A DNA stretch of 64,000 bases from Clavibacter michiganensis subsp. tessellarius (GTDB taxonomy: Bacteria > Actinomycetota > Actinomycetes > Actinomycetales > Microbacteriaceae), in contig NZ_CP040788.1 of NCBI RefSeq assembly GCF_021922985.1, positions 1,116,001 to 1,180,000 on the forward strand. Reading direction: 5' to 3'. This document shows, piece after piece, positions 10,420 through 19,190 of the stretch (position 1 is its first letter; each line of letters begins with the position of its first letter). The notes under the pieces are model-generated. The model was not told the origin of the DNA. It was given only the letters and a program-made list of their open reading frames with translations, and did no database searches. The position numbers and the translations under genes were made by a program.

Positions 10420-10683
10420 TCACAGATGTCGGCCGACGTCCTCCAGGGTGAGCCCGCGCGCGATCATCATGACCTGCACGTGGTACAGCAGCTGCGAGAT
10501 CTCCTCGGCCGCGCGGTCGTCGGACTCGTGCTCGGCGGCCATCCAGACCTCGGCGGCCTCCTCGACGACCTTCTTGCCGATCGCGTGCACGCCGCCGTCG
10601 AGCTCGCGGACGGTGCCGGACCCCTCGGGCCTCTCGGCGGCGATGCGGGTGAGCTCGCCGAACAGGTCATCGAAGGTCTTCAC
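10420..10683 (-). CDS. hisE: Phosphoribosyl-ATP diphosphatase
   Basis: HisE hydrolyses phosphoribosyl-ATP to phosphoribosyl-AMP. The 87-residue all-alpha protein has the MazG-like acidic motif EEAAEVWMA and the EEISQLLYH motif. I chose GTG at 10683 (start MKTFDDLF), which matches the family; the open frame continues upstream to 10722 without similarity. A TACCCT hexamer ends 7 nt before this GTG, which suggests a leaderless mRNA. This is the first gene of the his-trp transcript. Confidence 0.93.
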
Positions 10684-10690
10684 GTGCTCC

Positions 10691-10696
10691 AGGGTA
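10691..10696 (-). promoter_or_regulatory. Candidate -10 box of a leaderless hisE promoter
   Basis: TACCCT (TANNNT type) lies 7 nt upstream of the hisE GTG, placing the expected transcription start at or next to the start codon. The only SD-like bases (GGAG) end 3 nt before the GTG, which is too close. No good -35 box is visible. Confidence 0.4.
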
Positions 10697-10727
10697 CAGG
10701 CGCGCGAGGGCGCCCCCGGCACGACGA

Positions 10728-10762
10728 CGGGAGGCCGGGAGCGCGATGCTCCCGGCCTCCCG
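10728..10762 (-). terminator. Strong hairpin terminator after the FKBP gene
   Basis: A perfect 15-bp inverted repeat (core GGGAGGCCGGGAGC) with a 5-nt loop lies 32 nt after the FKBP stop and upstream of hisE. It separates the rpoZ-to-FKBP gene string from the his-trp operon. There is no T tract. Confidence 0.75.
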
Positions 10763-10794
10763 GTGGTGGTGCCGCTGCCGCGGCGGACGGCTCG

Positions 10795-11163
10795 CTAGCC
10801 GACGCCCTGCAGGTCGATCACGAAGATCAGGGTGCGGCCGGAAAGGCGGTGTCCGCCGCCCGCGGGGCCGTAGGCGAGCTCCGGCGGCACGACGAGCTGG
10901 CGGCGTCCGCCGACCTTCATGCCGGGGATGCCCTGCTGCCAGCCGGCGATGAGGCTGCGGAGGGGGAAGCGCACGGACTGGCCGCGGCTCCAGGACGAGT
11001 CGAACTCCTCGCCGGTCTCGTAGTCGACGCCGAGGTAGTGCACGTCGACTGTGTCACCGGGCTGGGCCTCGGGGCCGTCGCCCACGGTGACGTCGGAGAT
11101 GGTGAGCTCTGCGGGGGCCGGGCCGTCGACGGGCTCGACCTCGGGCTTGGTGGTGTCGGTCAT
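10795..11163 (-). CDS. FKBP-type peptidyl-prolyl isomerase
   Basis: This small single-domain prolyl isomerase (122 residues) is probably cytoplasmic, as it has no signal peptide or lipobox. It has typical FKBP elements: VHYLGVDYETGEEFDSSW, then [21 protein letters not shown] and a final LIFVIDLQGV strand. The first 20 residues are a short acidic, proline-rich lead. It starts at ATG 11163, 35 nt after the rpe stop, and is followed by the strong hairpin at 10728-10762. Confidence 0.93.
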   Translation of the reverse strand: MTDTTKPEVEPVDGPAPAELTISDVTVGDGPEAQPGDTVDVHYLGVDYETGEEFDSSWSRGQSVRFPLRSLIAGWQQGIPGMKVGGRRQLVVPPELAYGPAGGGHRLSGRTLIFVIDLQGVG

Positions 11164-11198
11164 GGATCCAGTCAAGCAGATCCGCGCCGGGCCTCCGT

Positions 11199-11867
11199 CT
11201 AGTGCGCGTGCGTGTGGGCCTCGGCCGCGCGGCGCAGCTCGGCGATGGACGCCTCCGGGTCGCCGCCGCGGAAGACGCCGGATCCGGAGACGAACGTGTC
11301 GGCGCCGGCCTCGGCCGCGCGGCCGATGGTCTCGACGTCGATGCCGCCGTCCACCTGGAGCCAGACGTCGTGGCCGGACTCGCGGAGGCGGGAGCGGAGG
11401 GCGCGGAGCTTGGGCATCGTCTCGGGCATGAAGGACTGCCCGCCGAAGCCGGGCTCGACCGTCATCACGAGCACCTGGTCGAACTCGTGGAGGAGGTCGA
11501 GGTAGTCGTCGACGGGGGTGCCGGGCTTCAGCGCGATGCCGGCGCGCGCGCCGATCTCCCGCAGGCGCCGGGCGAGCGCGACGGGCTCGCGCGTGGCCTC
11601 GGCGTGGAAGGTGACGCTCGCGGCGCCCGCCTCCGCGAAGCCGGGGGCCCAGCGGTCGACGTCGTCGATCATGAGGTGGATGTCGAGCGGCACCGGGGTC
11701 ACCTGCTGGAGGCGCTCCACCATCGGCAGGCCGAACGTGAGGTTCGGCACGAAGTGGTTGTCCATGATGTCGACGTGCACGAGGTCGGCGGTGGCGAGGC
11801 GCTGGATCTCGCGCTCGAGGTTCGCGAAGTCGGCGGACAGGATGCTCGGTTCGATGCGGACGGGCAT
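11199..11867 (-). CDS. rpe: Ribulose-phosphate 3-epimerase
   Basis: Rpe interconverts ribulose 5-phosphate and xylulose 5-phosphate in the pentose phosphate pathway. The 222-residue barrel has metal ligands at His31, Asp33 (HVDIMDNHFVPN) and His64 (DIHLMI), with the QVDGGID motif near residue 172. The C terminus ends in a His-rich tail (HTHAH), which is unusual. The start lies 9 nt after the rsmB stop; a TAGGGT hexamer overlapping that stop may give rpe its own leaderless promoter. Confidence 0.96.
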   Translation of the reverse strand: MPVRIEPSILSADFANLEREIQRLATADLVHVDIMDNHFVPNLTFGLPMVERLQQVTPVPLDIHLMIDDVDRWAPGFAEAGAASVTFHAEATREPVALARRLREIGARAGIALKPGTPVDDYLDLLHEFDQVLVMTVEPGFGGQSFMPETMPKLRALRSRLRESGHDVWLQVDGGIDVETIGRAAEAGADTFVSGSGVFRGGDPEASIAELRRAAEAHTHAH

Positions 11868-11873
11868 GCCCCG

Positions 11874-11879
11874 ACCCTA
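11874..11879 (-). promoter_or_regulatory. Candidate -10 box for rpe inside the rsmB stop codon
   Basis: TAGGGT, whose first three bases are the rsmB stop TAG, is followed by exactly 6 nt and then the rpe ATG. No AGGAGG-like site is present in those 6 nt. The spacing fits a leaderless actinobacterial promoter. Confidence 0.3.
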
Positions 11880-13382
11880 CCGGCGGGTCAGCAGGGCGAT
11901 GAACATGGCGTCCGTGCCGTGCCGGTGCGGCCAGAGCTGCACGCTGGATCCGCGGGTGGCGGCGTCCGGGTCGGCGTCCGGCAGCTCGAGGTCGCCGTCG
12001 GCCACCTCCTGCAGCACGGCGCGGGTGTCGAGCGCCGTGACGTCGGCGTGGCGCTGGAGCGCGGCCTGCACGATGGCGCGGGTCTCGGCGAGGTGCGGCG
12101 AGCACGTGACGTAGGCGAGGACCCCGCCGGGCGCCAGCGCGGCGATCGCCGAGTCGAGGAGCGCGGCCTGCAGGGCGCCGAGGCCCGCGACGTCGCGTGG
12201 GGTCTTGCGCCAGCGCGCCTCGGGCCGGCGGCGGAGCGCGCCGAGGCCGCTGCACGGGGCGTCGAGGAGGATCCGGTCGAAGGCGCCCGGGTGCTCCTCC
12301 CCCACGGTCGTGCCGTCGGCCTCCCACACCTCGGTGTCGCCGGGGACGGCGCGGAGGGCGTCGCGGACGAGGCCCGCGCGCGCGGGGACGAGCTCGTTCG
12401 CGGTGAGCAGGGCGCCGGACCGGCCGGCCTCCGCGGCGAGCAGCGCGGCCTTGCCGCCCGGTCCCGCGCACAGGTCGAGCCAGCGCTCGCCCGGGGTGAC
12501 GGCGCGGGCGCGGCTGAGCGCGAGCGCGGCGAGCTGGGAGCCCTCGTCCTGCACGCGGACGCGGCCCTCGGCGACGCCGGGCGCGTCCATCGGGTCGCCG
12601 CCCTCGAGGTAGGCGCCCACGGGCGAGAAGGCGGCCGGCTGCTCGCCGGTCTCCTCGACGGTCGCGAGGCCGGGGAGCGCGACGAGGCTGACGGCGGGCG
12701 CGGCGTTGTCGGCGCGCAGGAGGTCCTCGAGCTCGTCGGCACGGCCCTCGCGGGCGAGCGCCTGGCGGAGGGCGCGCAGCACCCAGAGCGGATGGGAGTG
12801 CTCGAGCGCGAGCCGCTCGTCGTCGCTCGCGGCGCTGTCGAGGACGCGCTCGCGCCACTCGGCGGGCTCGGAGCGCGTGATGGTGCGGAGGACGCCGTTG
12901 ACGAATCCGGTGGCGGAGCGGGATCCGACCGCGCGCGCCATGTCGACGCCCTCGTTGACGGCGGCGTGCGTGGCGACGCGCATGCTGAGGAGCTGGTGCA
13001 CGGAGAGGCGCAGCACGTCGAGGATCGGCGCGTCGATCGCGGTGACGGGGCGGCCGGCGGCCAGCTCGATCACGCGGTCGTAGTAGCCGGACATGCGGAG
13101 CGTGCCGTAGGCGAGCTCGGTGGCGAGGGCGGCGTCCTGCGCGGAGAGCGCGGCACGGCGGATCCGGACGGGCAGGAGGAGGTTGGCGTACGCGTCCGAC
13201 TCGCGGACCGCGCTGACGACCTCGTAGGCGACGCGGCGGGCCGGGCTCACGGTGGCGGGGCCGCCGACGTCGCCGCCGTCGCGCCCGGCCGCGCGGGAGC
13301 GGTCGTCGGGGCGGCCTCGGCCGGCGCCCGCGGGACGGCGTCCGCCCGGTCGGCGGGCGGGGGATCCGGTGCTGTCGCTCAT
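11877..13382 (-). CDS. rsmB: 16S rRNA m5C967 methyltransferase (RsmB/Sun family)
   Basis: This enzyme probably methylates a cytosine of 16S rRNA using S-adenosylmethionine. After a basic, low-complexity lead of about 45 residues come a NusB-like RNA-binding domain (about 45-190) and a Rossmann methyltransferase domain. LDLCAGPGGKAALLA binds SAM; the two catalytic cysteines lie in DAPCSGLGALRR and YVTCSPHLAE. It starts at ATG 13382, which overlaps the stop of a 24-codon micro-ORF made by a tandem duplication, not the fmt stop directly. Confidence 0.94.
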   Translation of the reverse strand: MSDSTGSPARRPGGRRPAGAGRGRPDDRSRAAGRDGGDVGGPATVSPARRVAYEVVSAVRESDAYANLLLPVRIRRAALSAQDAALATELAYGTLRMSGYYDRVIELAAGRPVTAIDAPILDVLRLSVHQLLSMRVATHAAVNEGVDMARAVGSRSATGFVNGVLRTITRSEPAEWRERVLDSAASDDERLALEHSHPLWVLRALRQALAREGRADELEDLLRADNAAPAVSLVALPGLATVEETGEQPAAFSPVGAYLEGGDPMDAPGVAEGRVRVQDEGSQLAALALSRARAVTPGERWLDLCAGPGGKAALLAAEAGRSGALLTANELVPARAGLVRDALRAVPGDTEVWEADGTTVGEEHPGAFDRILLDAPCSGLGALRRRPEARWRKTPRDVAGLGALQAALLDSAIAALAPGGVLAYVTCSPHLAETRAIVQAALQRHADVTALDTRAVLQEVADGDLELPDADPDAATRGSSVQLWPHRHGTDAMFIALLTRR

Positions 13383-13504
13383 CGTGCGGTGAGGTCCTTC
13401 CTCGTGACGCCTGGCCGTCGGTCGGCGGCGGGCGATCCTGTGCTCGGGCTCATCGGGCGGTGAGGCCCGTGCCCGTCACGCCGCGCCACCAGTCGGCGGC
13501 CGGC
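13363..13504 (-). repeat. 71-bp imperfect tandem duplication spanning the fmt/rsmB junction
   Basis: Copy one is 13363-13433 and copy two 13434-13504, directly adjacent, equal in length with no gaps, and identical at 55 of 71 positions by hand count. Each copy carries a fmt-like tail (PAAD..., GVT, LTAR, stop) and an rsmB-like start (MS-STGSPA) joined through ATGA. The duplication split what was probably a direct 4-nt fmt-rsmB overlap. Confidence 0.85.
13379..13453 (-). CDS. 24-codon relay micro-ORF between fmt and rsmB
   Basis: The ATG at 13453 overlaps the fmt stop (ATGA) and the TGA at 13379 overlaps the rsmB ATG (ATGA). The peptide begins like RsmB (MSPSTGSPA) and ends like Fmt (GVTRKDLTAR), because it was made by the 71-bp tandem duplication. 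It probably has no function as a peptide. If translated, it would let ribosomes re-initiate in two steps from fmt to rsmB. Whether it is translated is unknown. Confidence 0.45.
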   Translation of the reverse strand: MSPSTGSPAADRRPGVTRKDLTAR

Positions 13505-14367
13505 ATGGGGTTCTTCCCGGCGGGCTGCACCTGGATGAGCTCGACCGGGTGGCTGGCGGTGCCGACGGCGACGCGGCCGTCGACGGACGCGATCGCGCCG
13601 GGGGGCAGCGGCGCGGCGTCGTGCAGGGCGGCCGCGCGGTGCACCTTGAGGCGCACGTCGTCCACGGAGGTGTGCGCGCCGGGCTCGGGCGTCACGCCGC
13701 GGATGCGCGCGAGCACCTCCCCCGCGGGCCGCGCCCAGTCGATGCGGCCGTCGTCGATCGTGGTCTTCGGCGCGAGGGTCGGCTCGCCCTCCTGCGGGCG
13801 CGCGACGGCGGTGCCCGCGCCGATGGCGTCGACCGTGCGCAGCAGGAGGTCGGCGCCCTGCTCCGCGAGCGCGTCGAGCACGTGGCCGGCCGTCTCGTGC
13901 TCGCCCGTGGGCCGCTCCTCCGTCGCGAAGACGGGACCCGTGTCCATGCCGCGCTCCAGCTGGAAGACGCTCGCGCCCGTGACGCGCTCGCCCGCCATGA
14001 TCGAGCGCTGCACGGGCGCGGCGCCGCGCCAGCGGGGCAGCAGGGAGAAGTGCAGGTTGATCCAGCCCTTCGCGGGCGTCGACAGCAGCGGCTCGCGGAC
14101 GAGGCCGCCGTACGCGACGATCACGCCGAGGTCGGCCCCGACCGCCGCGACGCGGGCGGTCGCCTCCTCGTCGAGGCGGTTCACGCGGAGCGTCGGGATG
14201 CCGAGGCGCTCGGCCTCCGCGGCCACGGGCGACGGGGTGAGGACGCGCTTGCGGCCGAGCGGGGCGTCGGCGCGCGTGACGACGAGGGCGACCTCGTGGC
14301 CGGACGCGGCCAGCAGCCGGAGCGAGGGCACGGCCGCGAGCGGCGTGCCGGCGAAGACGAGTCTCAT
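13450..14367 (-). CDS. fmt: Methionyl-tRNA formyltransferase
   Basis: Fmt formylates initiator Met-tRNA using 10-formyltetrahydrofolate. The 305-residue product starts MRLVFAGTP. The catalytic triad is present: Asn104 and His106 in INLHFSLLPRWRG and Asp142 in GMDTGPV. The usual HPSLLP is HFSLLP here. The frame stays open upstream to 14502 but that part is Arg- and Pro-rich and not family-like. A 103-nt gap with a hairpin separates it from priA. Confidence 0.96.
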   Translation of the reverse strand: MRLVFAGTPLAAVPSLRLLAASGHEVALVVTRADAPLGRKRVLTPSPVAAEAERLGIPTLRVNRLDEEATARVAAVGADLGVIVAYGGLVREPLLSTPAKGWINLHFSLLPRWRGAAPVQRSIMAGERVTGASVFQLERGMDTGPVFATEERPTGEHETAGHVLDALAEQGADLLLRTVDAIGAGTAVARPQEGEPTLAPKTTIDDGRIDWARPAGEVLARIRGVTPEPGAHTSVDDVRLKVHRAAALHDAAPLPPGAIASVDGRVAVGTASHPVELIQVQPAGKNPMPAADWWRGVTGTGLTAR

Positions 14368-14443
14368 CTGGGTCCATTCCGGGGGCGGCGTGCGGGGTGG
14401 GCGGGGCGGGCGGAGGAGGCGCATGCCGGGACGACGCGCCCGG

Positions 14444-14467
14444 GCGCTCGCGCCGCGCGGCGAGCGC
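14444..14467 (-). terminator. Possible hairpin terminator or attenuator after priA
   Basis: An 8-bp perfect inverted repeat (GCGCTCGC / GCGAGCGC) with an 8-nt loop lies 3 nt after the priA stop and upstream of fmt. There is no T tract, and GC-rich chance pairing is possible. Confidence 0.35.
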
Positions 14468-14470
14468 GGA

Positions 14471-16588
14471 TCAGAACAGCCCCGTGTCGTCGAACCGTAC
14501 ACGGAGCGGGACGGTGGGCCGGAACCCGGTGCGGCCCGCGACGGGCTTGCGGCGGCTGGAGGCGTTCTTCACGACGGCCGCTCGGAGCTCGCGCGCCGCG
14601 TCGCCGCCGCGGGCGTAGTCGAGGCGGACGATGGCGCGCACGCGGCCCTGCTCGGTGGGCACGGGACCGAGGACGTCGACGCCCTCGATCCCGTCGAGCC
14701 GCTCGACGGCCTGGCCGACCGCGTCCGGCAGCCCCTCGACGCTCGCGGCGCGCACCGCGGGCGGGAAGCGCAGGGCGCGGCGCTCGAGGAGCTCCTCGTG
14801 CGCGTAGCGCGGCTGCTGCCAGGTGGCCAGGGCGCGGGCCACCTGGCCGCCGACGCCCACGAGCATCACGGGCGCGCGGGGGGCGGCGAGGGCGGCGGCG
14901 TTGGACCACTGGCGCAGCACGTCCTCCCCCACCCGCAGGCTCTCGCGCGCGAGCATCCGCTCGCCGTCGAGGAGGAGGACCGCCCGGTAGCCGCCGGCCG
15001 CCACCGGCTCGGCGCCGCGCGTGGCGACGACGAGCCGGGACTCCGCGTCGATCTCCTGCACGTGGCGCTCGCCGTCGGCCAGCACGACCTGCACGCCGGG
15101 GAAGGCGCGGCCGAGCTCCTCCGCGGTGCGGCCGGCGCCGATGGTCACGAGGCGCAGCTCGTCGGACCCGCAGTTGGCGCACGTCCAGTCGCCCGCGAGG
15201 TGGCCGCACCAGCCGCACGTGGGCGTGCTCGTGGCGGTGGACATGCCGAGCGGACCCGTGCACACCGTGCAGCGCGCGGCCTGGCGGCAGGCGCGGCAGG
15301 CGACGAGCGGCGCGTAGCCGGGGCGCGCGACCTGGATGAGGACCGGCCCGTGCTCCACCGCGTCCTTCGCGGCGCGCCAGGCGCCCGATGGGATCCGCGC
15401 CTGCCGGGCGAAGCCCTCGTCGCCCGTCTGGGATGTCGTCGGGATCACGCGCGGCGGCCGGTTCACGGCGGGCACGACGCTCCCCAGGTGGCCGATGGCG
15501 ACGAGCCGCTCGACCTCGGTGCTCCGGGAGTGCGCGAGCAGCACGAGCGCGGTGCCCTGCTGCTGGGTGCGGAGGAGCGCGACGTCGCGGGCGTGCGCGT
15601 AGGGGCTCAGCGGCTCGGCGTGCAGCGGATCGCCCTCGTCCCACATCGCCAGGAGGCCGAGGCGCGGCGCGGGCGCGTACACGGCGGAGCGGTTGCCGAC
15701 GACGATGCGCGGCTCCTCGCCGAGCCCCTGGAGGAACGCGCGGTACCGGTCGGGGCCGGACTGGCGCGCGTCGGTGCGGATCACGGACCCGTCGGGCGCG
15801 TGGGCGGCGAGGGCCGCCTCGAGCTGGTCCTGGTCGCGGTAGTCCGGCACGACGAGGACGCTGCTGCGCCCCGATGCGAGCACCCGGACGGCCGCCTGCG
15901 CGAGCGTGACGGCCCAGCGGCCGGCCCACGCGCCGCCGGGCAGCTCGACGACCTCGGGGATCGCCTGGACCGCGGCCCGTCCGGATCCGTCGACGACCGC
16001 GTCGAGCGAGCCGGGCGCGTAGCCGTCGACGGGCGGGAGCGCGGCGTCCGCGAGCGGCGCCGCGGAGGGGTCGGTCGACAAGGCGCCGGCGTCCGCGATC
16101 GACTCCCCCGCGTCAGAGGCGCCGGCCGTGTCCGCCGTGCCCGATGCGTCGCCGTCGGCCGCCGCCGTGAGGGCCGCGAGGTGCGCCTTCTCGACGCGGA
16201 CCTGGCGCGGCGGCACCGCCAGCCGCACCACGTCGGACGCCGTGCCCGCCTGCCGGTCGGCGACGGCGCGCGCGAGCGCCCACACCTCCGGCCGCAGCAC
16301 GGGGATCGGCGACACGACCTGCTCGACCTCGCTCAGCGCGCCGTCGTAGCCCTGCCCGTCGCCGACCTCGATCACGTAGCCGTCGGCCACGCGCCCCGCG
16401 GAGCGCAGCGGCACGCGGACGCGGACGCCCGGCACGCAGGTCGCCCGCAGCGCCTCGGGCACGGCGTAGTCGAACAGCCGGTCGAGCTGCGGCAGGGGCG
16501 AGTCGACCATCACCCGCACCACGGGCGGACGCCCGTCGGCCCCGCCCGCGGGCGTCGCGGTGCCGGGCGCGGTCTCCCCCGCCGTCAT
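14471..16588 (-). CDS. priA: Primosomal protein N' (PriA-like), helicase motifs degenerate
   Basis: PriA normally restarts stalled replication forks as a DNA helicase. This 705-residue protein keeps the N-terminal DNA-binding region (VMVDSPLPQLDRLFDYAVP) and the zinc-binding cysteine clusters (CRACRQAARCTVC, CGWCG, CANCG). However, I see no Walker A GxxxxGKT/S motif, and the Walker B region reads WDEGD instead of DEEH. ATPase activity is therefore doubtful; actinobacterial PriA proteins are known to be degenerate in this way. Residues about 145-210 are an A-, D- and S-rich linker. It lies 42 nt after metK. Confidence 0.9.
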   Translation of the reverse strand: MTAGETAPGTATPAGGADGRPPVVRVMVDSPLPQLDRLFDYAVPEALRATCVPGVRVRVPLRSAGRVADGYVIEVGDGQGYDGALSEVEQVVSPIPVLRPEVWALARAVADRQAGTASDVVRLAVPPRQVRVEKAHLAALTAAADGDASGTADTAGASDAGESIADAGALSTDPSAAPLADAALPPVDGYAPGSLDAVVDGSGRAAVQAIPEVVELPGGAWAGRWAVTLAQAAVRVLASGRSSVLVVPDYRDQDQLEAALAAHAPDGSVIRTDARQSGPDRYRAFLQGLGEEPRIVVGNRSAVYAPAPRLGLLAMWDEGDPLHAEPLSPYAHARDVALLRTQQQGTALVLLAHSRSTEVERLVAIGHLGSVVPAVNRPPRVIPTTSQTGDEGFARQARIPSGAWRAAKDAVEHGPVLIQVARPGYAPLVACRACRQAARCTVCTGPLGMSTATSTPTCGWCGHLAGDWTCANCGSDELRLVTIGAGRTAEELGRAFPGVQVVLADGERHVQEIDAESRLVVATRGAEPVAAGGYRAVLLLDGERMLARESLRVGEDVLRQWSNAAALAAPRAPVMLVGVGGQVARALATWQQPRYAHEELLERRALRFPPAVRAASVEGLPDAVGQAVERLDGIEGVDVLGPVPTEQGRVRAIVRLDYARGGDAARELRAAVVKNASSRRKPVAGRTGFRPTVPLRVRFDDTGLF

Positions 16589-16630
16589 CGCGCGCCCCCG
16601 GTCACGGCGCGACCCGCGCGGCTGGGCGCG

Positions 16631-17842
16631 TCAGAGCCCCGCGGCGCTCTGCAGGTCGGCGACACGGTCGAGCGCCTCCCAGGCGAAGTCCGGCAGCTCG
16701 CGGCCGAAGTGCCCGTAGGCGGCGGTCTGCGCGTAGATCGGGCGGAGCAGGTCGAGCTGCTCGACGATGGCCGCCGGACGCAGGTCGAAGGTCTCGCGGA
16801 TGGCGCGGACGATGCGCTCCTCGGGCACGTGCGCCGTGCCGAACGTCTCGACGTAGAGGCCCACGGGCGCGGCCTTGCCGATGGCGTACGCGACCTGCAC
16901 CTCGAGCCGGTCGGCGAGGCCCGCGGCGACCGCGTTCTTCGCCACCCAGCGCATGGCGTACGCGGCGCTGCGGTCGACCTTCGACGGGTCCTTGCCGCTG
17001 AACGCGCCGCCGCCGTGCCGGCTGAACCCGCCGTACGTGTCGACGATGATCTTCCGGCCGGTGAGCCCGGCGTCGCCCTTGGGGCCGCCGATCTCGAACT
17101 TGCCGGTGGGGTTGATGAGCAGGGTCGCCGCGCGCGAGTCGAGCTCGATGCCGATCTCCGCGGCCTGCGCGAGCACCGGGCGGATCACGTGCTCCTCGAC
17201 CTCGCGGCGGAGGTCCTCCTGCGAGACCTGCGGGCCGTGCTGCGTGGAGAGCACGACCGTGTCGACCGTGCGCGGCACGAGGCCGTCGTAGCCGATGGTG
17301 ACCTGGGTCTTGCCGTCGGGCCGGAGGTAGGGCAGCTCGCCCGAGTGGCGGACGGCCGCGAGGCGCTCGGCCAGGCGGTGCGCGAGGTAGATGGGCAGCG
17401 GCATGAAGACGGGGGTGTCGCGCGACGCGTAGCCGAACATCAGCCCCTGGTCGCCCGCGCCCTGGAGGTCGTGCGCGTCGGTGGACGCCGATCCCGACCG
17501 CGACTCGTACGAGCGGTCGACGCCCTGCGCGATGTCGGGCGACTGCGCGCCGATGGAGACCGTGACGCCGCAGTTGCTGCCGTCGAAGCCGACCTCGGAG
17601 GAGTCGTAGCCGATGTCCCGGATGCGGTCGCGGACGATCTGCGGGATGTCGACGTAGCCGGACGTGGTGACCTCGCCCGCGACGTGCACGAGGCCCGTGG
17701 TGACGAGCGTCTCGACGGCCGCGCGGCTCGTCGGGTCCTGCGCCAGGAGCGCGTCGAGGATGCTGTCCGAGATCTGGTCGCAGATCTTGTCGGGGTGGCC
17801 CTCGGTGACGGACTCGGAGGTGAACAGGCGCAGATCGGTCAC
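16631..17842 (-). CDS. metK: S-adenosylmethionine synthetase
   Basis: MetK makes S-adenosylmethionine from methionine and ATP, the methyl donor used by RsmB in this same gene string. The 403-residue protein has the N-terminal [15 protein letters not shown] motif and the [16 protein letters not shown] phosphate-binding loop; family length is about 400. The start is GTG at 17842 with GGAG about 10 nt upstream, 52 nt after the coaBC stop. Confidence 0.98.
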   Translation of the reverse strand: MTDLRLFTSESVTEGHPDKICDQISDSILDALLAQDPTSRAAVETLVTTGLVHVAGEVTTSGYVDIPQIVRDRIRDIGYDSSEVGFDGSNCGVTVSIGAQSPDIAQGVDRSYESRSGSASTDAHDLQGAGDQGLMFGYASRDTPVFMPLPIYLAHRLAERLAAVRHSGELPYLRPDGKTQVTIGYDGLVPRTVDTVVLSTQHGPQVSQEDLRREVEEHVIRPVLAQAAEIGIELDSRAATLLINPTGKFEIGGPKGDAGLTGRKIIVDTYGGFSRHGGGAFSGKDPSKVDRSAAYAMRWVAKNAVAAGLADRLEVQVAYAIGKAAPVGLYVETFGTAHVPEERIVRAIRETFDLRPAAIVEQLDLLRPIYAQTAAYGHFGRELPDFAWEALDRVADLQSAAGL

Positions 17843-17894
17843 AGAGGAGCTCCAGGGGATCGCGTGGCATCCGCCCGTCGCTGCCGCGGAGTCG

Positions 17895-19112
17895 CTACCG
17901 CGGAGCCGGGAGACCCACTACGTCGAGAATTCGATGGGCCACCTGCTCCTTGGAGCCGGAGGCCTCCGCCAGTGTATCGCCGGTCCTCGCGAGCACCGTG
18001 ATGGTGTTGCGCTCCGCGGCGAACCCCTCGTACCATCCGACCCTGTTGAGGACGAGCAGGTCGCAGCCCTTCCGCGCGAGCTTCTCGCGGCCGATCCGCA
18101 GCAGCTCGTCCGGGTCCTCCTCGGTCTCCGCCGCGAAGCCGACGACGACGCGGCGCGTGCCGTCCGCGCGCGGCACGGCGGCGTCGGCGGCGAGCCGCTG
18201 GAGCACGTCGGGGTTCCGCACGAGCTCGACGGAGAGCGCGTCCCCCGCCTGCTCCTTCTTGATCTTGCCCTCGGACACGGACACCGGCCGGTAGTCGGCG
18301 ACGGCCGCGGCCATGATCACGACGTCGGCATCGTCCGCCTCGCGGACCATCGCGTCGGACAGCTCGAGCGCGGTCGACACGGGCACGACGCGGACGCCCG
18401 CGGGCGCGGGCACCTCGAGGTGCGCGGCGACGAGCACGACGTCGGCGCCGCGATCGCGCGCGGCGACGGCGAGGGCGACGCCCTGCCGACCGGACGAGCG
18501 GTTGCCGAGGAAGCGCACGGGATCCAGCGGCTCGCGCGTGCCGCCGGCGGACACGAGGACGCGGCGGCCCTCCAGGTCGCGGCCGCCGGGGCGCACGGCG
18601 GCGAGGGCCGCGGCGATGACGTCCTCCACCTCGGCCATGCGGCCGGGCCCGGAGTCGGTGCCGGTGAGGCGGCCCGACGTGGGGCCGACCAGGGTGGCGC
18701 CGCGGGAGCGGAGGATCGCCGCGTTGGCCTGCGTCGCCGGGTGCTGCCACATCTCGGTGTGCATCGCGGGGGCGATGACGAGGGGCGCGCGGCTGGCGAG
18801 GATCGTGGTGCCGAGGAGGTCGTCCGAGAGGCCGAGGGCCAGGGACGCCATCGTGTGCGCGGTGGCCGGGGCGACGACGATGAGGTCGGCCTTCTGGCCG
18901 AGCGCCACGTGGCGGACCTCGGAGACCCCGTCGTAGAGGTCGCTCGTGACGGGGTTGCGGCTCACGGCCTCGAGCGTGGGCTTCCCGACGAAGCGGAGCG
19001 CCGCCTCGGTGGGCACGACGTGCACGTCGTGTCCGAGGAGGACGAGGCCCCGGACGACGCCGACCGCCTTGTAGGCGGCGATGCCGCCCGTGATCCCCAC
19101 GACGACCATCAC
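17895..19112 (-). CDS. coaBC: Bifunctional phosphopantothenoylcysteine decarboxylase / phosphopantothenate-cysteine ligase
   Basis: CoaBC carries out two steps of coenzyme A synthesis. The N-terminal flavoprotein domain (about 1-180) starts [14 protein letters not shown] and has the CoaC motif PAMHTEMW, where the usual Asn is His. The C-terminal ligase domain starts near [16 protein letters not shown] and keeps the KIKK element. At 405 residues it is full length. GTG at 19112 is preferred because GGAG lies 9 nt upstream; ATG one codon later is also possible. It follows rpoZ by 78 nt. Confidence 0.95.
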   Translation of the reverse strand: MMVVVGITGGIAAYKAVGVVRGLVLLGHDVHVVPTEAALRFVGKPTLEAVSRNPVTSDLYDGVSEVRHVALGQKADLIVVAPATAHTMASLALGLSDDLLGTTILASRAPLVIAPAMHTEMWQHPATQANAAILRSRGATLVGPTSGRLTGTDSGPGRMAEVEDVIAAALAAVRPGGRDLEGRRVLVSAGGTREPLDPVRFLGNRSSGRQGVALAVAARDRGADVVLVAAHLEVPAPAGVRVVPVSTALELSDAMVREADDADVVIMAAAVADYRPVSVSEGKIKKEQAGDALSVELVRNPDVLQRLAADAAVPRADGTRRVVVGFAAETEEDPDELLRIGREKLARKGCDLLVLNRVGWYEGFAAERNTITVLARTGDTLAEASGSKEQVAHRILDVVGLPAPR

Positions 19113-19190
19113 GCGGCCGCGCTCCGGGGCTCGGGGGCCGGGAGGGCGTGCGGGGTGCGGTCGGCGCGGGGCATCCGGGACGGCGGGCGG

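Noticed and set aside
13460..18001. A 1513-codon open frame on the plus strand
   Set aside because: It is antisense to fmt, priA and metK, which have clear motifs; long empty frames are expected at this GC content.
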